Below are positions 26,925 through 36,788 of a DNA stretch of 63,629 nucleotides, one piece after another; position 1 is the first letter of the stretch; each line of letters starts with the position of its first letter. Position numbers and translations under genes: made by a program. This DNA comes from an uncultured Lachnospiraceae bacterium. Lineage in GTDB: Bacteria > Bacillota > Clostridia > Lachnospirales > Lachnospiraceae. The notes beneath the pieces were generated by a model. That model ran no database searches. It was not told where the DNA came from and saw only the letters and a list, made by a program, of their open reading frames with translations. The stretch covers positions 1 to 63,629 of the forward strand of contig CACZBM010000010.1 in assembly GCA_902779445.1 (NCBI GenBank). The letters are read 5' to 3'.

Positions 26925-27128
26925 ATGAACGATAAAAAGAGCAGGAAACTCAATGATGATACCCTTGGAAAGGTATCCGGAGGTGCTGATATACAGGGTA
27001 GCACAATAGAATATCAGATAGTTGACAAGTTCGGCACAGTTGTGGGCTCATATCTGAGTAAAGAAGAAGTCATGGAAGAGCTTGATAAATATGGAGAAGG
27101 TTATCAGATAAAAGAAGTCATCCATTAA
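26925..27128 (+). CDS. Small double-glycine leader peptide
   Basis: 67 residues. N-terminus MNDKKSRKLNDDTLGKVSGG ends in a GG site with the hydrophobic spacing (L..V..GG) of bacteriocin-type leaders cut by ABC transporters with C39 peptidase domains. The remaining 47 residues are acidic and carry no Cys (TIEYQIVDKFGTVVGS). Peptides of this form are abundant in Butyrivibrio and relatives; export is likely, killing activity is not shown. No transporter or modification enzyme is near. A second GG peptide follows after 54 bases. Confidence 0.75.
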   Translation: MNDKKSRKLNDDTLGKVSGGADIQGSTIEYQIVDKFGTVVGSYLSKEEVMEELDKYGEGYQIKEVIH

Positions 27129-27182
27129 TGCGATATTAAGGATTATAACCAAAAGGCAAATTCGTCTATGGAGGAAGAATAT

Positions 27183-27374
27183 ATGAAACTAACAGATAGT
27201 GAACTTAAGATGGTATCCGGAGGAGTAAATACCGATCAGAATATAGACAGCAGTATCACAGAAAACACAATGCCGTTCTGCTGTGAAAAATGCGGAACTA
27301 ACTTTGATATAGAACTCGGAGTAAGAGAAGCGGAATGTCCTAACTGCGGACATAGACATGTGATCGATGGATGA
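27183..27374 (+). CDS. Double-glycine leader peptide with zinc-ribbon core
   Basis: 63 residues from ATG at 27183 (MKLTDSELKMVSGG). A GGAGGAA site at 27170-27176 stands eight bases before this ATG and overlaps the ATG at 27168, so the five-residue longer form is unlikely. After the GG site the core carries CCEKCGTNF and AECPNCGHRH, a CxxC..CxxC zinc ribbon near the C-terminus. A zinc ribbon behind a secretion leader is odd, because such ribbons normally work inside the cell. The operon ends in a terminator. Confidence 0.8.
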   Translation: MKLTDSELKMVSGGVNTDQNIDSSITENTMPFCCEKCGTNFDIELGVREAECPNCGHRHVIDG

Positions 27375-27417
27375 TCACAGGTATTTTGCTTAGTTGGGAC
27401 TGTTCTCGTAATTTGAT

Positions 27418-27450
27418 AAATCCGGCCATTCTGACAGGCCGGATTTTTTG
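27418..27450 (+). terminator. Rho-independent terminator of the GG-peptide operon
   Basis: AAATCCGGCC-ATTCTGACA-GGCCGGATTT, perfect 10-bp stem, then TTTT. Confidence 0.95.
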
Positions 27451-27601
27451 CGATAAAACAGCAGAATGGCAATCTTCTTTGCGGAAAGCATTGAATTATT
27501 TCCCCGATTTTGATAACATCATACAGTCTGGTTATTTTTTTAACAATAATTGGATGATTTTGGGAGAAGAGTTTATTTTTTAACCGGAAAGTGGGGACAA
27601 A

Positions 27602-29347
27602 ATGTTCGGAAGAAGAAAAGAAAACACCGATAACAGAAATGCAGACAACGGGAAATATCTTTCCTTTTACAAAGTTATCGGATCCATGATCGAGGTTATC
27701 GGTTTTGATACGAGAAATCTCCTGTGGATTGCTAAGAAAAACGAAGAAGCCTTTGAAAAACTGGTTTCAAAGAATCAGATGTCAGCGGACATTTCAGAAC
27801 GCAACATGAAATATGTGGAAAAGGCTGAAGAAGCAGTAGGAATGGTGACCGAGAGCAGCGAGCAGATCAATGAAAGGATCTCAATGGTGGGGGCTGAAGC
27901 TGACAATACTCTGGATCAGGTTACAGAGGGTCAGAGTACGGTCAAGGAAACCTATAACCTTCTTAAAAATGTTGAGAATACATTTCGTAACACCCAGAGT
28001 ATCAATGAAAAATTATCAATTTCTTCAAAAGAGATACAGAAGAATATACAGTATATCCAGAACATTTCTTCACAGATCAATCTGCTTGCACTGAATGCAA
28101 GTATTGAGGCTGCAAGAGCCGGAGAGCATGGAAGAGGTTTTGCGGTTGTTGCTGAAGAAGTTGGAAAACTCGCTAAGGAAACGGCGGTATTTGTAGATGA
28201 TATCGAAAAGATAATACAGGTTCTTGAGGACACAACTGCCCAGGCTAACGCTTCCATTGAAGAATCCTCTACATCCATTGAAGAGCTTCATAAGATGATG
28301 AAGAATACCGTTAAGGTTTTGGACGGCTCTCAGAATTCCATGAGCGTGATCAAAGACAATATAAATGAGCTTACCCATCTTACAAAGGAGAGCGTATCTG
28401 CCTCCGGAGAAATGAAGAATACGCTTGAGGAGCTGGTTTCCGGGATAGAAGAGAGCAACGCACATGCCCAGGAATCTATCACCCTTATCGAACAGCATAA
28501 GCAAAAGACCTCAGATCTTCTGGATTACTGCGATAATCTGAATGATACTTGTGACAAGATGCAGAAGGAAATGTCTAAAGCAAAGGGAGATGACGAGATC
28601 ACCATCGGTATCAACCCCTTCACTTCACCTGCAGACATTAAGAATATGTATGCTCCTATTCTGGAGAGGATCTTTAAGAGTATCGGGATGAAGACCAGGA
28701 TCGTTATTTCAAAGGATTATAATTCCCTTGGAAAGAACATTAAGGACGGAACCCTGGACGGAGGATGGTTCTCCCCCATGGCTTATACTGATGCATGTAA
28801 GGTTACAGACCTTGTACCCGTTGCCACACCGAAGGTAAACGGAAAAGATTATTATAACGGATATATCATTACAAGGACCAATTCAGGTATCAATGATATC
28901 TCAGATCTCAGGGGAAGGGACTTTGGATATGTGGACAAGGCCAGCGCATCGGGATATCTTTATGCCGATTACAGCATCAGACAGGCCGGGCTCAATCCTG
29001 ACAGGGATCTCGGAAATATCACCTTTGCAGGCAGCCACGATAATGTAATAAAGGGCGTTCTTGCAGGAGACTTTGCAGCGGGAGCCACATACAATGAAGC
29101 CTTTGAGAAGGCTCAGAAGAACGGAGTGGATGTATCAAAGCTGAAGATCATATCAAAAACCGGAAATATCCAGAAGGATGCGATCGCATTCAGCAAAAAG
29201 CTTTCACCCGAGCTTCTTAAAAAGATCGCAGATGCATTTGTTTCATTTAATGATTTCTCCGGTCTGAATACCCCTGTTACAGGTTTTGTGGAAGGAAAAG
29301 ATTCCAATTATGACCTTATAAGGGAAGTGCAGAACAGCAAAAAATAA
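27602..29347 (+). CDS. Cytosolic chemotaxis receptor signalling domain fused to a PhnD-like substrate-binding domain
   Basis: 581 residues with no signal peptide or membrane segment. Residues 1-60 are a short unassigned head, 60-325 a methyl-accepting signalling coiled coil with the conserved hairpin tip ([20 protein letters not shown], about 155-174, then [12 protein letters not shown]). Residues 331-575 match the PhnD/SsuA type of periplasmic binding protein: [69 protein letters not shown]. Such binding domains usually bind phosphonates or phosphate outside the cell; here it must work in the cytosol. A sensory protein for an intracellular ligand that signals to CheA is the simplest reading. 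Its own terminator follows. Confidence 0.88.
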   Translation: MFGRRKENTDNRNADNGKYLSFYKVIGSMIEVIGFDTRNLLWIAKKNEEAFEKLVSKNQMSADISERNMKYVEKAEEAVGMVTESSEQINERISMVGAEADNTLDQVTEGQSTVKETYNLLKNVENTFRNTQSINEKLSISSKEIQKNIQYIQNISSQINLLALNASIEAARAGEHGRGFAVVAEEVGKLAKETAVFVDDIEKIIQVLEDTTAQANASIEESSTSIEELHKMMKNTVKVLDGSQNSMSVIKDNINELTHLTKESVSASGEMKNTLEELVSGIEESNAHAQESITLIEQHKQKTSDLLDYCDNLNDTCDKMQKEMSKAKGDDEITIGINPFTSPADIKNMYAPILERIFKSIGMKTRIVISKDYNSLGKNIKDGTLDGGWFSPMAYTDACKVTDLVPVATPKVNGKDYYNGYIITRTNSGINDISDLRGRDFGYVDKASASGYLYADYSIRQAGLNPDRDLGNITFAGSHDNVIKGVLAGDFAAGATYNEAFEKAQKNGVDVSKLKIISKTGNIQKDAIAFSKKLSPELLKKIADAFVSFNDFSGLNTPVTGFVEGKDSNYDLIREVQNSKK

Positions 29348-29373
29348 CGGATGAATGAATCTTTTAACGGGAG

Positions 29374-29404
29374 AAGGACCCTGCATCACGCAGGGTCCTT
29401 TTAT
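29374..29404 (+). terminator. Rho-independent terminator after the receptor gene
   Basis: AAGGACCCTGC-ATCAC-GCAGGGTCCTT, perfect 11-bp stem, then TTTT. Confidence 0.95.
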
Positions 29405-29413
29405 ATAAAAGGT

Positions 29414-29442
29414 TTGCAAAGCTAAAAAAAATGTTGTATAGT
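29414..29442 (+). promoter_or_regulatory. topA promoter
   Basis: TTGCAA (29414-29419), 17 bases, TATAGT (29437-29442). A further TATAAT lies at about 29455. Confidence 0.65.
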
Positions 29443-29499
29443 GCACTCGTTTCTCTATAATAGTAGGAACACAAAATCATTAAGGACAAGAGACGTAAA

Positions 29500-31608
29500 A
29501 TGGCAAAGAATTTAGTAATAGTCGAGTCACCTGCCAAAGTGAAGACGATAAAGAAATTCCTCGGAAGCAATTATCAGGTAATGGCCTCCATGGGTCATGT
29601 AAGGGATCTTCCGAAGAGTCAGATGGGTATTGACGTGGATAACGGTTTTGAACCGCGTTATATTACCATCCGCGGCAAAGGGGAGCTCCTTTCTTCCCTT
29701 AGAAAAGAAGTTAAAAAGGCTGACAGGATCTACCTTGCTACCGACCCTGACCGGGAAGGGGAAGCCATATCATGGCATCTCATCAAGGCCCTTAAGATCG
29801 AAAAGGGAGAGACAGATAAAAAGGTTGAACGTATAGCCTTTAATGAGATCACAAAGACCGCGGTCAAAAATTCTCTTAAAAATCCAAGAGAACTGGATAT
29901 GAGTCTTGTGGACGCACAGCAGGCACGAAGAGTCCTTGACCGTCTGGTGGGATACGGGATCTCACCACTTCTCTGGGCCAAGGTGAAAAGAGGACTGTCC
30001 GCTGGCAGAGTGCAGTCCGTGGCGCTCCGTATCATCTGTGACAGGGAAGATGAGATAGATGCATTTATTCCGGAGGAATATTGGACGATCGATGCCTATC
30101 TGAATGTCAAAGGTGAGAAGAAGCCGGTAGTTGCCAAGTTTTACGGTGATATTAACAGTAAGATCGAGATAAAAAATGAGGCACAGGCCCGCGAGATAAA
30201 AGAGTACTGTGAAGGATCTGCTTTCAAGGTCAGGGATGTGAAAAAGGGAGAGAGGGTAAAGAAGGCCCCCCTTCCGTTTACAACCAGTACCATGCAGCAG
30301 GAGGCATCCTCACGCCTTAATTTCTCCACACAGAAGACCATGAGAGTTGCCCAGCAGCTTTATGAAGGCGTGGATATAAAGGGCGAGGGTACGATAGGAC
30401 TTATTTCTTACCTGCGTACAGATTCCACGAGGATCTCTGAAGAAGCGGCAGATGCGGCGGCTTCGTATATAGGAGAGACTTACGGAGAAGAGTACCTTAT
30501 GGAAGGTACCGGCAAAGGTAAAAAGGGAAAGACAGAGCAGAAGATACAGGATGCTCATGAGGCCATCAGACCTACTGATATCAGAAGGACGCCGGAATCC
30601 GTTAAAAGTTCCCTGAGCCGTGAACAGTTCAGGCTTTATCAGCTTATCTGGAAAAGGTTTGCAGCCAGCAGAATGGCAGCTGCAAAGTATGCTACCGTAA
30701 ATGTGAAGATATTATCCGGAGAAAAATATATCTTTACGGTTTCTGCTTCAAAGCTTGAGTTTGACGGCTTTATGTCCGTATATACCGATGATTCGACTGA
30801 GAAGCCGGATAATAACGTGCTTGCCAGAGAATTAAATGAAAAATCGGTATTGTCTCTTGATGAGATAGAAGAAAAGCAGCATTTTACACAGCCCCCGGCG
30901 CACTATACTGAAGCGTCACTGGTACGTACCCTGGAAGAACTGGGAATAGGGCGCCCCAGTACATATGCTCCCACTATCACTACGATCCTTGCCAGAAGAT
31001 ATGTGACAAAGGAACAGAAAAATCTGTATGTGACAGAGATAGGAAGGGCTGTCAATAATATTTTAAGAGATGCCTTCCCGAGTATAGTGGATGTGAATTT
31101 CACAGCTAACTTTGAAACACTCTTAGACGGAGTGGAAGAGGGAAAGGTCCAGTGGAAGACCATTATCGAGAACTTCTATCCGGATCTTCAGGAGGCAGTG
31201 GAAAAGGCCCAGACTGAAATAGAGAAGATAAGCATTGCCGATGAGGAGACTGATGAGATCTGCGAAAACTGCGGACGTCATATGGTCATTAAGTATGGTC
31301 CTCACGGGAAGTTTCTAGCCTGCCCGGGATTCCCGGAATGCAGGAATACGAAACCATATTATGAAAAGATCGGAGTTTCATGTCCCGACTGTGGAAAGGA
31401 TCTGGTGATGAAGACTACCAGAAAAGGCAGGAGATACTACGGATGTATAGGTTATCCTGACTGTGAATTTATGACATGGAATAAGCCTTCCAAAGTCAAG
31501 TGCCCCAAATGCGGCAGCCTCATGGTGGAAAAAGGCAGTAAGATCTTGTGTACAAATGAAAAGTGTAAGAACGTTATTACCGGGAAAGAGGCATCATGGG
31601 CAGAATAG
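29500..31608 (+). CDS. topA: DNA topoisomerase I
   Basis: 702 residues. TOPRIM domain at the start (KNLVIVESPAKVKTI, DPDREGEAISWH), the cleavage/strand-passage core with the active-site Tyr in ISYLRTDSTR, and three C-terminal Cys4 zinc fingers (CENCGRH...CPGFPEC, CPDCGKD...CIGYPDC, CPKCGS...CTNEKC). It relaxes negative supercoils. The codY start overlaps its last 13 bases, the common topA-codY order of clostridia. Confidence 0.98.
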   Translation: MAKNLVIVESPAKVKTIKKFLGSNYQVMASMGHVRDLPKSQMGIDVDNGFEPRYITIRGKGELLSSLRKEVKKADRIYLATDPDREGEAISWHLIKALKIEKGETDKKVERIAFNEITKTAVKNSLKNPRELDMSLVDAQQARRVLDRLVGYGISPLLWAKVKRGLSAGRVQSVALRIICDREDEIDAFIPEEYWTIDAYLNVKGEKKPVVAKFYGDINSKIEIKNEAQAREIKEYCEGSAFKVRDVKKGERVKKAPLPFTTSTMQQEASSRLNFSTQKTMRVAQQLYEGVDIKGEGTIGLISYLRTDSTRISEEAADAAASYIGETYGEEYLMEGTGKGKKGKTEQKIQDAHEAIRPTDIRRTPESVKSSLSREQFRLYQLIWKRFAASRMAAAKYATVNVKILSGEKYIFTVSASKLEFDGFMSVYTDDSTEKPDNNVLARELNEKSVLSLDEIEEKQHFTQPPAHYTEASLVRTLEELGIGRPSTYAPTITTILARRYVTKEQKNLYVTEIGRAVNNILRDAFPSIVDVNFTANFETLLDGVEEGKVQWKTIIENFYPDLQEAVEKAQTEIEKISIADEETDEICENCGRHMVIKYGPHGKFLACPGFPECRNTKPYYEKIGVSCPDCGKDLVMKTTRKGRRYYGCIGYPDCEFMTWNKPSKVKCPKCGSLMVEKGSKILCTNEKCKNVITGKEASWAE

Positions 31609-32369
31609 AGCTTCTTGACAGGATAAGGACCATAAATGGTTTACTGAAAAAAAATCAAAAAGGAAAAGTGGTATTTACCGATATCTGTGAGTGTATCGGA
31701 CAGCTCCTTCTTGCGGATGTAGTGGTCTTAAGCCGAAAGGGAAAGATAATCGGAAGAAATGTCTCAGAAGAGGAAGAGTATCTGGTGCTTAAAGAAGTAA
31801 GCGTCGGGGAAAAGATAGATTCATCAGTTAATAAGCGGCTTTTAAGTATTTTATCCACTCAGGAAAATGTTAATCCGGAGCTTCTCGGATTAAAGAATGA
31901 AAAGGATATGAGGCTCCTTGTTACTCCTGTTGAGATAGCGGGGAAAAGACTTGGGACCATGATAGTATGCCGGATGAAGGAATCATATTCCATTGATGAC
32001 ATCATCCTCTGTGAGTATGCTGATACGGTTCTGAACCTGGAAATGCTCAGATCGGAAACTGAAGAGCAGAGTGAAGAGGACAGAAGAGAGAGAATGGTCA
32101 GGGGTGCTTTTTCTGCTCTTTCATACTCAGAAGCTATGGGAGCCGTAAAGGTACTTGATGATCTCGCCGGACATGACGGCACGGTGATAGCTTCCAAGGT
32201 GGCTGAAAATCTGGGTATTACCAGATCTGTAGTGGTGAACGGCTTAAAGAAGCTGGAGAGTGCCGGAATAATAGAGACCGGATCTGCAGGAATGAAGGGT
32301 ACGAGGATCCGTATCAAAAGCCGCGAAATATACGAAGAAGTCGGTAAATGGAAGCTCCAGAACCGTTGA
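31596..32369 (+). CDS. codY: GTP- and branched-chain amino acid-sensing repressor CodY
   Basis: 257 residues, the usual length. N-terminal GAF domain (LLDRIRTINGLLKKNQ...FTDICECIGQLLLADVVVLSRKGKIIG) and C-terminal winged helix (GTVIASKVAENLGITRSVVVNGLKKLESAGII). CodY represses nutrient-acquisition and biosynthesis genes when isoleucine and GTP are plentiful. It is translationally coupled to topA. Its stop codon overlaps the -35 box of the valS promoter. Confidence 0.96.
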   Translation: MGRIELLDRIRTINGLLKKNQKGKVVFTDICECIGQLLLADVVVLSRKGKIIGRNVSEEEEYLVLKEVSVGEKIDSSVNKRLLSILSTQENVNPELLGLKNEKDMRLLVTPVEIAGKRLGTMIVCRMKESYSIDDIILCEYADTVLNLEMLRSETEEQSEEDRRERMVRGAFSALSYSEAMGAVKVLDDLAGHDGTVIASKVAENLGITRSVVVNGLKKLESAGIIETGSAGMKGTRIRIKSREIYEEVGKWKLQNR

Positions 32370-32394
32370 CAAAACATAAAACAATACGTACACT
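32366..32394 (+). promoter_or_regulatory. valS promoter
   Basis: TTGACA (32366-32371, covering the codY stop), 17 bases, TACACT (32389-32394). The leader is only about 65 nt; no T-box specifier or antiterminator is visible in it. Confidence 0.65.
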
Positions 32395-32461
32395 TTAAAG
32401 TTAGGTAATAGTCGGCTATTATGCCGTTATTGCCGTACTTTATATTCATAGGAAAGGACAC

Positions 32462-35128
32462 ATGATGTCAAAGGAACTAGCCAAGACCTACGATCCCAAA
32501 GGAATGGAGGACAGGCTCTATAAAAAATGGATCGATAACAGATATTTTCATGCGGAAGTAGATAAGAGCAAAAAACCCTTTTCAATAGTGATGCCCCCGC
32601 CGAATATCACGGGTAAACTGCACATGGGTCATGCGTTTGATAATACCATGCAGGATATTATCACGAGGTTTAAGCGGATGCAGGGCTATAATACCCTCTG
32701 GCAGCCCGGAACAGACCACGCATCCATAGCTACAGAAGTAAAGATCATAGAAAAGCTCAGGGAAGAGGGGATAGACAAGGCAGATCTCGGGAGAGAGAAG
32801 TTTCTCGAAAGAGCCTGGGAATGGAAAAAAGAGTACGGCGGGATAATCGTCAGCCAGCTTAAGAAGATGGGAATATCCTGCGACTGGGAAAGAGAGAGAT
32901 TCACAATGGACCAGGGCTGCAACAATGCAGTCAACGAGGTCTTTTTGCGGTTATATAAAAAGGGTCTTATTTACAAGGGAAACAAGATAGTAAACTGGTG
33001 TCCCGTGTGTAAGACTACTATTTCCGATGCAGAGGTGGAATATGAATCACAGGCTTCCCACTTCTGGCATATTAAGTATCCTGTGGCCGGGGAAGAGGGC
33101 AGGTTCGTGGAATTCGCCACCACCCGTCCTGAGACCATGCTGGGAGATACTGCAGTAGCGGTAAATCCTGCTGATGACAGATATAAAGACCTTATCGGCA
33201 AGAACGTCATTCTTCCGTTTATGGACAGGGAGATACCTGTTGTGGCCGATGATTATGTGGATATGGAGTTCGGAACGGGAGTAGTTAAGATCACACCCGG
33301 ACATGACCCTAATGACTTCCTTGTAGGCCAGCGCCACAATCTTCCGGTCATCAACATAATGAATGATGATGCCACCATCAATGAAAACGGCGGAAAATTC
33401 GCCGGTATGGACAGATACGAGGCTAGAGAACTCATTGTTAAGGAACTTAAGGAAATGGGTCTTCTAGTAAAGATAGAGGATTATACTCACGATGTCGGCA
33501 CCCATGACAGATGCCATACCACCGTAGAGCCCCTTGTAAAACAGCAGTGGTTCGTGAAGATGGATGAACTCATAAAACCGGCTGCTGATGGCGTAAGGAA
33601 CGGTGATATCAAGCTGATACCGCCAAGGATGCAGAAGTCATATTTTAACTGGACGGATAACATCAGGGACTGGTGTATTTCAAGACAGCTCTGGTGGGGA
33701 CACAGGATCCCTGCCTATTACTGCAGTGAATGCGGTGAACTCATAGTTGCAAAAGAAATGCCGGATAAGTGTCCTAAGTGCGGTTGTGAGAGATTTGAAC
33801 AGGATCCGGATACACTTGATACATGGTTTTCGTCAGCGCTCTGGCCTTTCTCTACTTTAGGGTGGCCGGAGAAGACGCCGGAACTGGAGTATTTCTACCC
33901 TACCAATGTGCTTGTGACAGGTTACGACATCCTGTTCTTCTGGGTAATAAGGATGGCTTTCTCAGGATATGAGCATATGGGTAAAAAGCCTTTTGATGCT
34001 GTTCTTTTCCATGGACTCATAAGGGATGAGCTTGGAAGGAAGATGAGTAAATCGCTGGGGAACGGGATAGATCCTCTTGAAGTCATCGAAAAATACGGAG
34101 CAGACGCATTAAGGTTTACGATCATCACCGGAAATGCGCCGGGAAATGATATGCGTTTCTCTGACCAGAAGGTTCAGGCCAGCAGAAATTTTGCCAATAA
34201 GATCTGGAATGCTTCGAGATTCATCCTTATGAACATCGGAGACAATAAGATCACCGAGCCCGGCGAAACGGCTCTCGAGGATGCGGACAGATGGATCCTC
34301 TGCAGAATGAATGAGACGGTAAAAGCGGTTACCGATAACATGGAAAAATATGAACTCGGTATTGCAGCGCAGAAGATATACGATTTCGTATGGGATAATC
34401 TCTGTGACTGGTATATAGAGATGGTTAAGCCGAGGCTCTACAATACTGAAAATGCGGAGAGCAGAAATGCGGCGCTCTGGACGTTAAAGACCGTTTTGGT
34501 ATCCGCGTTAAAACTTCTCCATCCCTACATGCCTTTTATTACAGAAGAGATTTACTGTACGGTTAATGAAGAGGCTGGAGATGATGCAGCTGCTCCGTCC
34601 ATTATGATCTCGGACTGGCCGGTATTTGAAGAAAGATTTGATTACCGTGAAGAGGCCGAGAACGTTGATATCATAAGGGAAGCAATACGTGCCGTGAGAA
34701 ATGTCCGGTCTGAAATGAATGTTGCTCCCGGCAGGAAAGCAGACATCACCGTAGTTTCTGCTGATGAAAAAGTGAGGGAGGCTTTCTCAAAGGGACAGTT
34801 ATTCATTAAGAGCCTTGCTTCTGCGGAAGAGGTCATTATCCGTGAAGACAGGGAAGGGGTAAGAGATGACGATGTTTCGGTCGTTACCGGCTCTGCTACA
34901 CTCTATATTCCTTTTGCGGATCTTGTTGATATTGAAGAAGAAAAGAACCGCCTGCAGAAAGAAGTGAAGAGGCTTGAGGGAGAGTTAAAGAGATCCCATG
35001 CTATGCTTTCAAACGAGAAATTCCTTTCCAAGGCACCTAAGGAAAAGATCGACGAGGAAAAGGAAAAGCTTGAAAGCTATGAGAAGATGATGAGTGAGGT
35101 ACAGGAAAGACTTAAGATTTTCAGCTAA
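32462..35128 (+). CDS. valS: Valyl-tRNA synthetase
   Basis: 888 residues, full length. Class I signatures: PPNITGKLHMGHA (HMGH form of HIGH) and RKMSKSLGNG (KMSKS). The editing domain (ATTRPETMLGDTAVAVNP), the zinc-like CSECGELIV...CPKCGCE insertion and the C-terminal valine-arm coiled coil (EEEKNRLQKEVKRLEGELK) are present. ATG at 32465 directly follows and is an equally good start after GGAAAGG. Confidence 0.98.
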   Translation: MMSKELAKTYDPKGMEDRLYKKWIDNRYFHAEVDKSKKPFSIVMPPPNITGKLHMGHAFDNTMQDIITRFKRMQGYNTLWQPGTDHASIATEVKIIEKLREEGIDKADLGREKFLERAWEWKKEYGGIIVSQLKKMGISCDWERERFTMDQGCNNAVNEVFLRLYKKGLIYKGNKIVNWCPVCKTTISDAEVEYESQASHFWHIKYPVAGEEGRFVEFATTRPETMLGDTAVAVNPADDRYKDLIGKNVILPFMDREIPVVADDYVDMEFGTGVVKITPGHDPNDFLVGQRHNLPVINIMNDDATINENGGKFAGMDRYEARELIVKELKEMGLLVKIEDYTHDVGTHDRCHTTVEPLVKQQWFVKMDELIKPAADGVRNGDIKLIPPRMQKSYFNWTDNIRDWCISRQLWWGHRIPAYYCSECGELIVAKEMPDKCPKCGCERFEQDPDTLDTWFSSALWPFSTLGWPEKTPELEYFYPTNVLVTGYDILFFWVIRMAFSGYEHMGKKPFDAVLFHGLIRDELGRKMSKSLGNGIDPLEVIEKYGADALRFTIITGNAPGNDMRFSDQKVQASRNFANKIWNASRFILMNIGDNKITEPGETALEDADRWILCRMNETVKAVTDNMEKYELGIAAQKIYDFVWDNLCDWYIEMVKPRLYNTENAESRNAALWTLKTVLVSALKLLHPYMPFITEEIYCTVNEEAGDDAAAPSIMISDWPVFEERFDYREEAENVDIIREAIRAVRNVRSEMNVAPGRKADITVVSADEKVREAFSKGQLFIKSLASAEEVIIREDREGVRDDDVSVVTGSATLYIPFADLVDIEEEKNRLQKEVKRLEGELKRSHAMLSNEKFLSKAPKEKIDEEKEKLESYEKMMSEVQERLKIFS

Positions 35129-35151
35129 ATTTTAAATTCGGAGGATAGCCT

Positions 35152-36606
35152 ATGGGATCCCGGGACGACAGAAATATTAACCGAGTAATTCTTAAGGACA
35201 ATGATATGCGGGCGTATGTCAACCTGTCTGCACCTGATGACGGCGGCGAGTACAGTATAGATGAGATACTTGACCTCTTAAGGAAGAACGGAGTGAGGGA
35301 GGGTATCAACAGATCCAGGATATCCGCTATTATAAAGAAACATATTTATAACACCGAACAGATGGTGGCAGAGGGAACACCTCCTGTAGACGGAGTGGAC
35401 GGATACTTTGAGTATTTCTTTAAGCCCAGCGGAGGAGGGAAAAAATCACCTCCCCTTATCAGAGAAGACGGAACGGTGGATTACACCAGCGTCAATGTTA
35501 TTGAGTGCGTTTCCGCCGGAGACAAGCTGGCGGTTTACCATCCTGCCATAAAGGAAAAACCCGGGATCAATGTCAAAGGAAAACCCATGCCGGGAAGACG
35601 TGCAAAGGAACTGATGCCCTTAAGGTGTACGGGATGCACATATAAAGAAGAAGAGCTTGCATATTACGCAGATATTGAGGGAAGAGTCGACGCTACCAAG
35701 GCAAAGCTTACGGTAACCGGCCTTCAGGAGATAAACCACGATATAGACCTTGTCTTTGGAGATATTAATTTTAAGGGTGATGTGATAATCCACGGCAGCG
35801 TTTCCGAGGGTGTGACCATAAATGCCACCAGGAGCGTTACCATTAACGGGGTATTCCACGGAAAGTCAATCTATGCAGGTGAGGATATCATCGTTCAGGG
35901 CGGGATACTGGGAGTTAACAGCCTTGCAACAGATACCATTGAAATGACCATAGAGTGTGGTGGAGATCTGATGGCTGACTTTATACAGTATGCCGAAATC
36001 AAGGCAAACGGCAATGTTTCTTCCAATTACATTCTGGATTCCAGGATCGTTGCCAATGACATGGTCCATGCCACCGGAGAAAAAGGCAGCATAGTGGGCG
36101 GAGACACATACGGAATGCGTGGTGTGGATGCCAAATTCCTGGGTAATGATGTCCTTCTAAAGACCATAGTGGCTTCAGGTGTCAGGGAGAACGTTACCCA
36201 GAGGAGAAAACAGCTTGCAAAAGATGAAAAGACCCAGACAGAGCGACTGGAGGAAATGCAGCGCAGATCTGATGAAATAGAGAGAAATGTGAGGCTTGGT
36301 TCTGCAAATGAAGGAATGATGCAGGAACGCCAGACCATAATGAGGGAAAAGATCGAGGTCAAAGCGTCGCTTCAGACGATCCAGCAAAAGGGCGCTGAAC
36401 TTGATGAGCTTATAAAGGCAGCAAATGGAGCTGCAGTAAGGGCATATGATACGGCTTTTGAAGGCGTGGTAATAATGGTGGATTCACAGCAGTATGTTGT
36501 GGAAGACAATAAACGTGCGGTGGAATTCGTCAGAGATAACGAAGGTAACCTTCTGCCGTTCCCGCTTGCATCTTCATTTACAAGAAATACAAATTTTGAA
36601 TCTTAA
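35152..36606 (+). CDS. FapA/DUF342 polymerising protein
   Basis: 484 residues. The central part is a DUF342 beta-helix (DLVFGDINFKGDVIIHGSV, VTINATRSVTINGVFHGKSIYAGEDIIVQGGI), with Gly-rich turns typical of bactofilin-like folds, followed by a coiled coil (about 345-425: DEKTQTERLEEMQRRSDEIE). The N-terminus has a wHTH-like GINRSRISAIIKKHIYN. FapA proteins are found in flagellated bacteria and are linked to flagellar placement or assembly. It follows valS after 23 bases, with a GGAGG site. Confidence 0.85.
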   Translation: MGSRDDRNINRVILKDNDMRAYVNLSAPDDGGEYSIDEILDLLRKNGVREGINRSRISAIIKKHIYNTEQMVAEGTPPVDGVDGYFEYFFKPSGGGKKSPPLIREDGTVDYTSVNVIECVSAGDKLAVYHPAIKEKPGINVKGKPMPGRRAKELMPLRCTGCTYKEEELAYYADIEGRVDATKAKLTVTGLQEINHDIDLVFGDINFKGDVIIHGSVSEGVTINATRSVTINGVFHGKSIYAGEDIIVQGGILGVNSLATDTIEMTIECGGDLMADFIQYAEIKANGNVSSNYILDSRIVANDMVHATGEKGSIVGGDTYGMRGVDAKFLGNDVLLKTIVASGVRENVTQRRKQLAKDEKTQTERLEEMQRRSDEIERNVRLGSANEGMMQERQTIMREKIEVKASLQTIQQKGAELDELIKAANGAAVRAYDTAFEGVVIMVDSQQYVVEDNKRAVEFVRDNEGNLLPFPLASSFTRNTNFES

Positions 36607-36621
36607 TGAAAGTGAGATAAT

Positions 36622-36768
36622 ATGATAAATTTTGATGAAGAACTCAAGAAATTCCATCGTTCTCTTGAAGTCGAAGATACCCAGGATGCGGTGAATGATC
36701 ATAATGAGCCGGATATGCTGGATCTCCTGTTTTCCATGCTTGGGATTAAATTTAAGGAAAAAGAGTAA
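36622..36768 (+). CDS. Small hypothetical protein (48 residues)
   Basis: An ATG at 36622 with GTGAGA upstream opens a 48-codon frame: an acidic start (INFDEELKKFHRSLEVED), then MLDLLFSMLGIKFKEKE. It fits tightly between the FapA-like gene (16 bases) and the next gene (20 bases), with the same codon use, so it is probably real. The end looks like a short amphipathic helix. Function unknown. Confidence 0.55.
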   Translation: MINFDEELKKFHRSLEVEDTQDAVNDHNEPDMLDLLFSMLGIKFKEKE

Positions 36769-36788
36769 ACACGCGGAGTGATCTATAT

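Noticed and set aside
27371..27583. 70-codon ORF on the plus strand
   Set aside because: It runs through the perfect terminator of the GG-peptide operon and has no ribosome binding site.
32370..32461. T-box leader for valS
   Set aside because: The leader is about 65 nt and shows neither a specifier loop nor the conserved T-box sequence.
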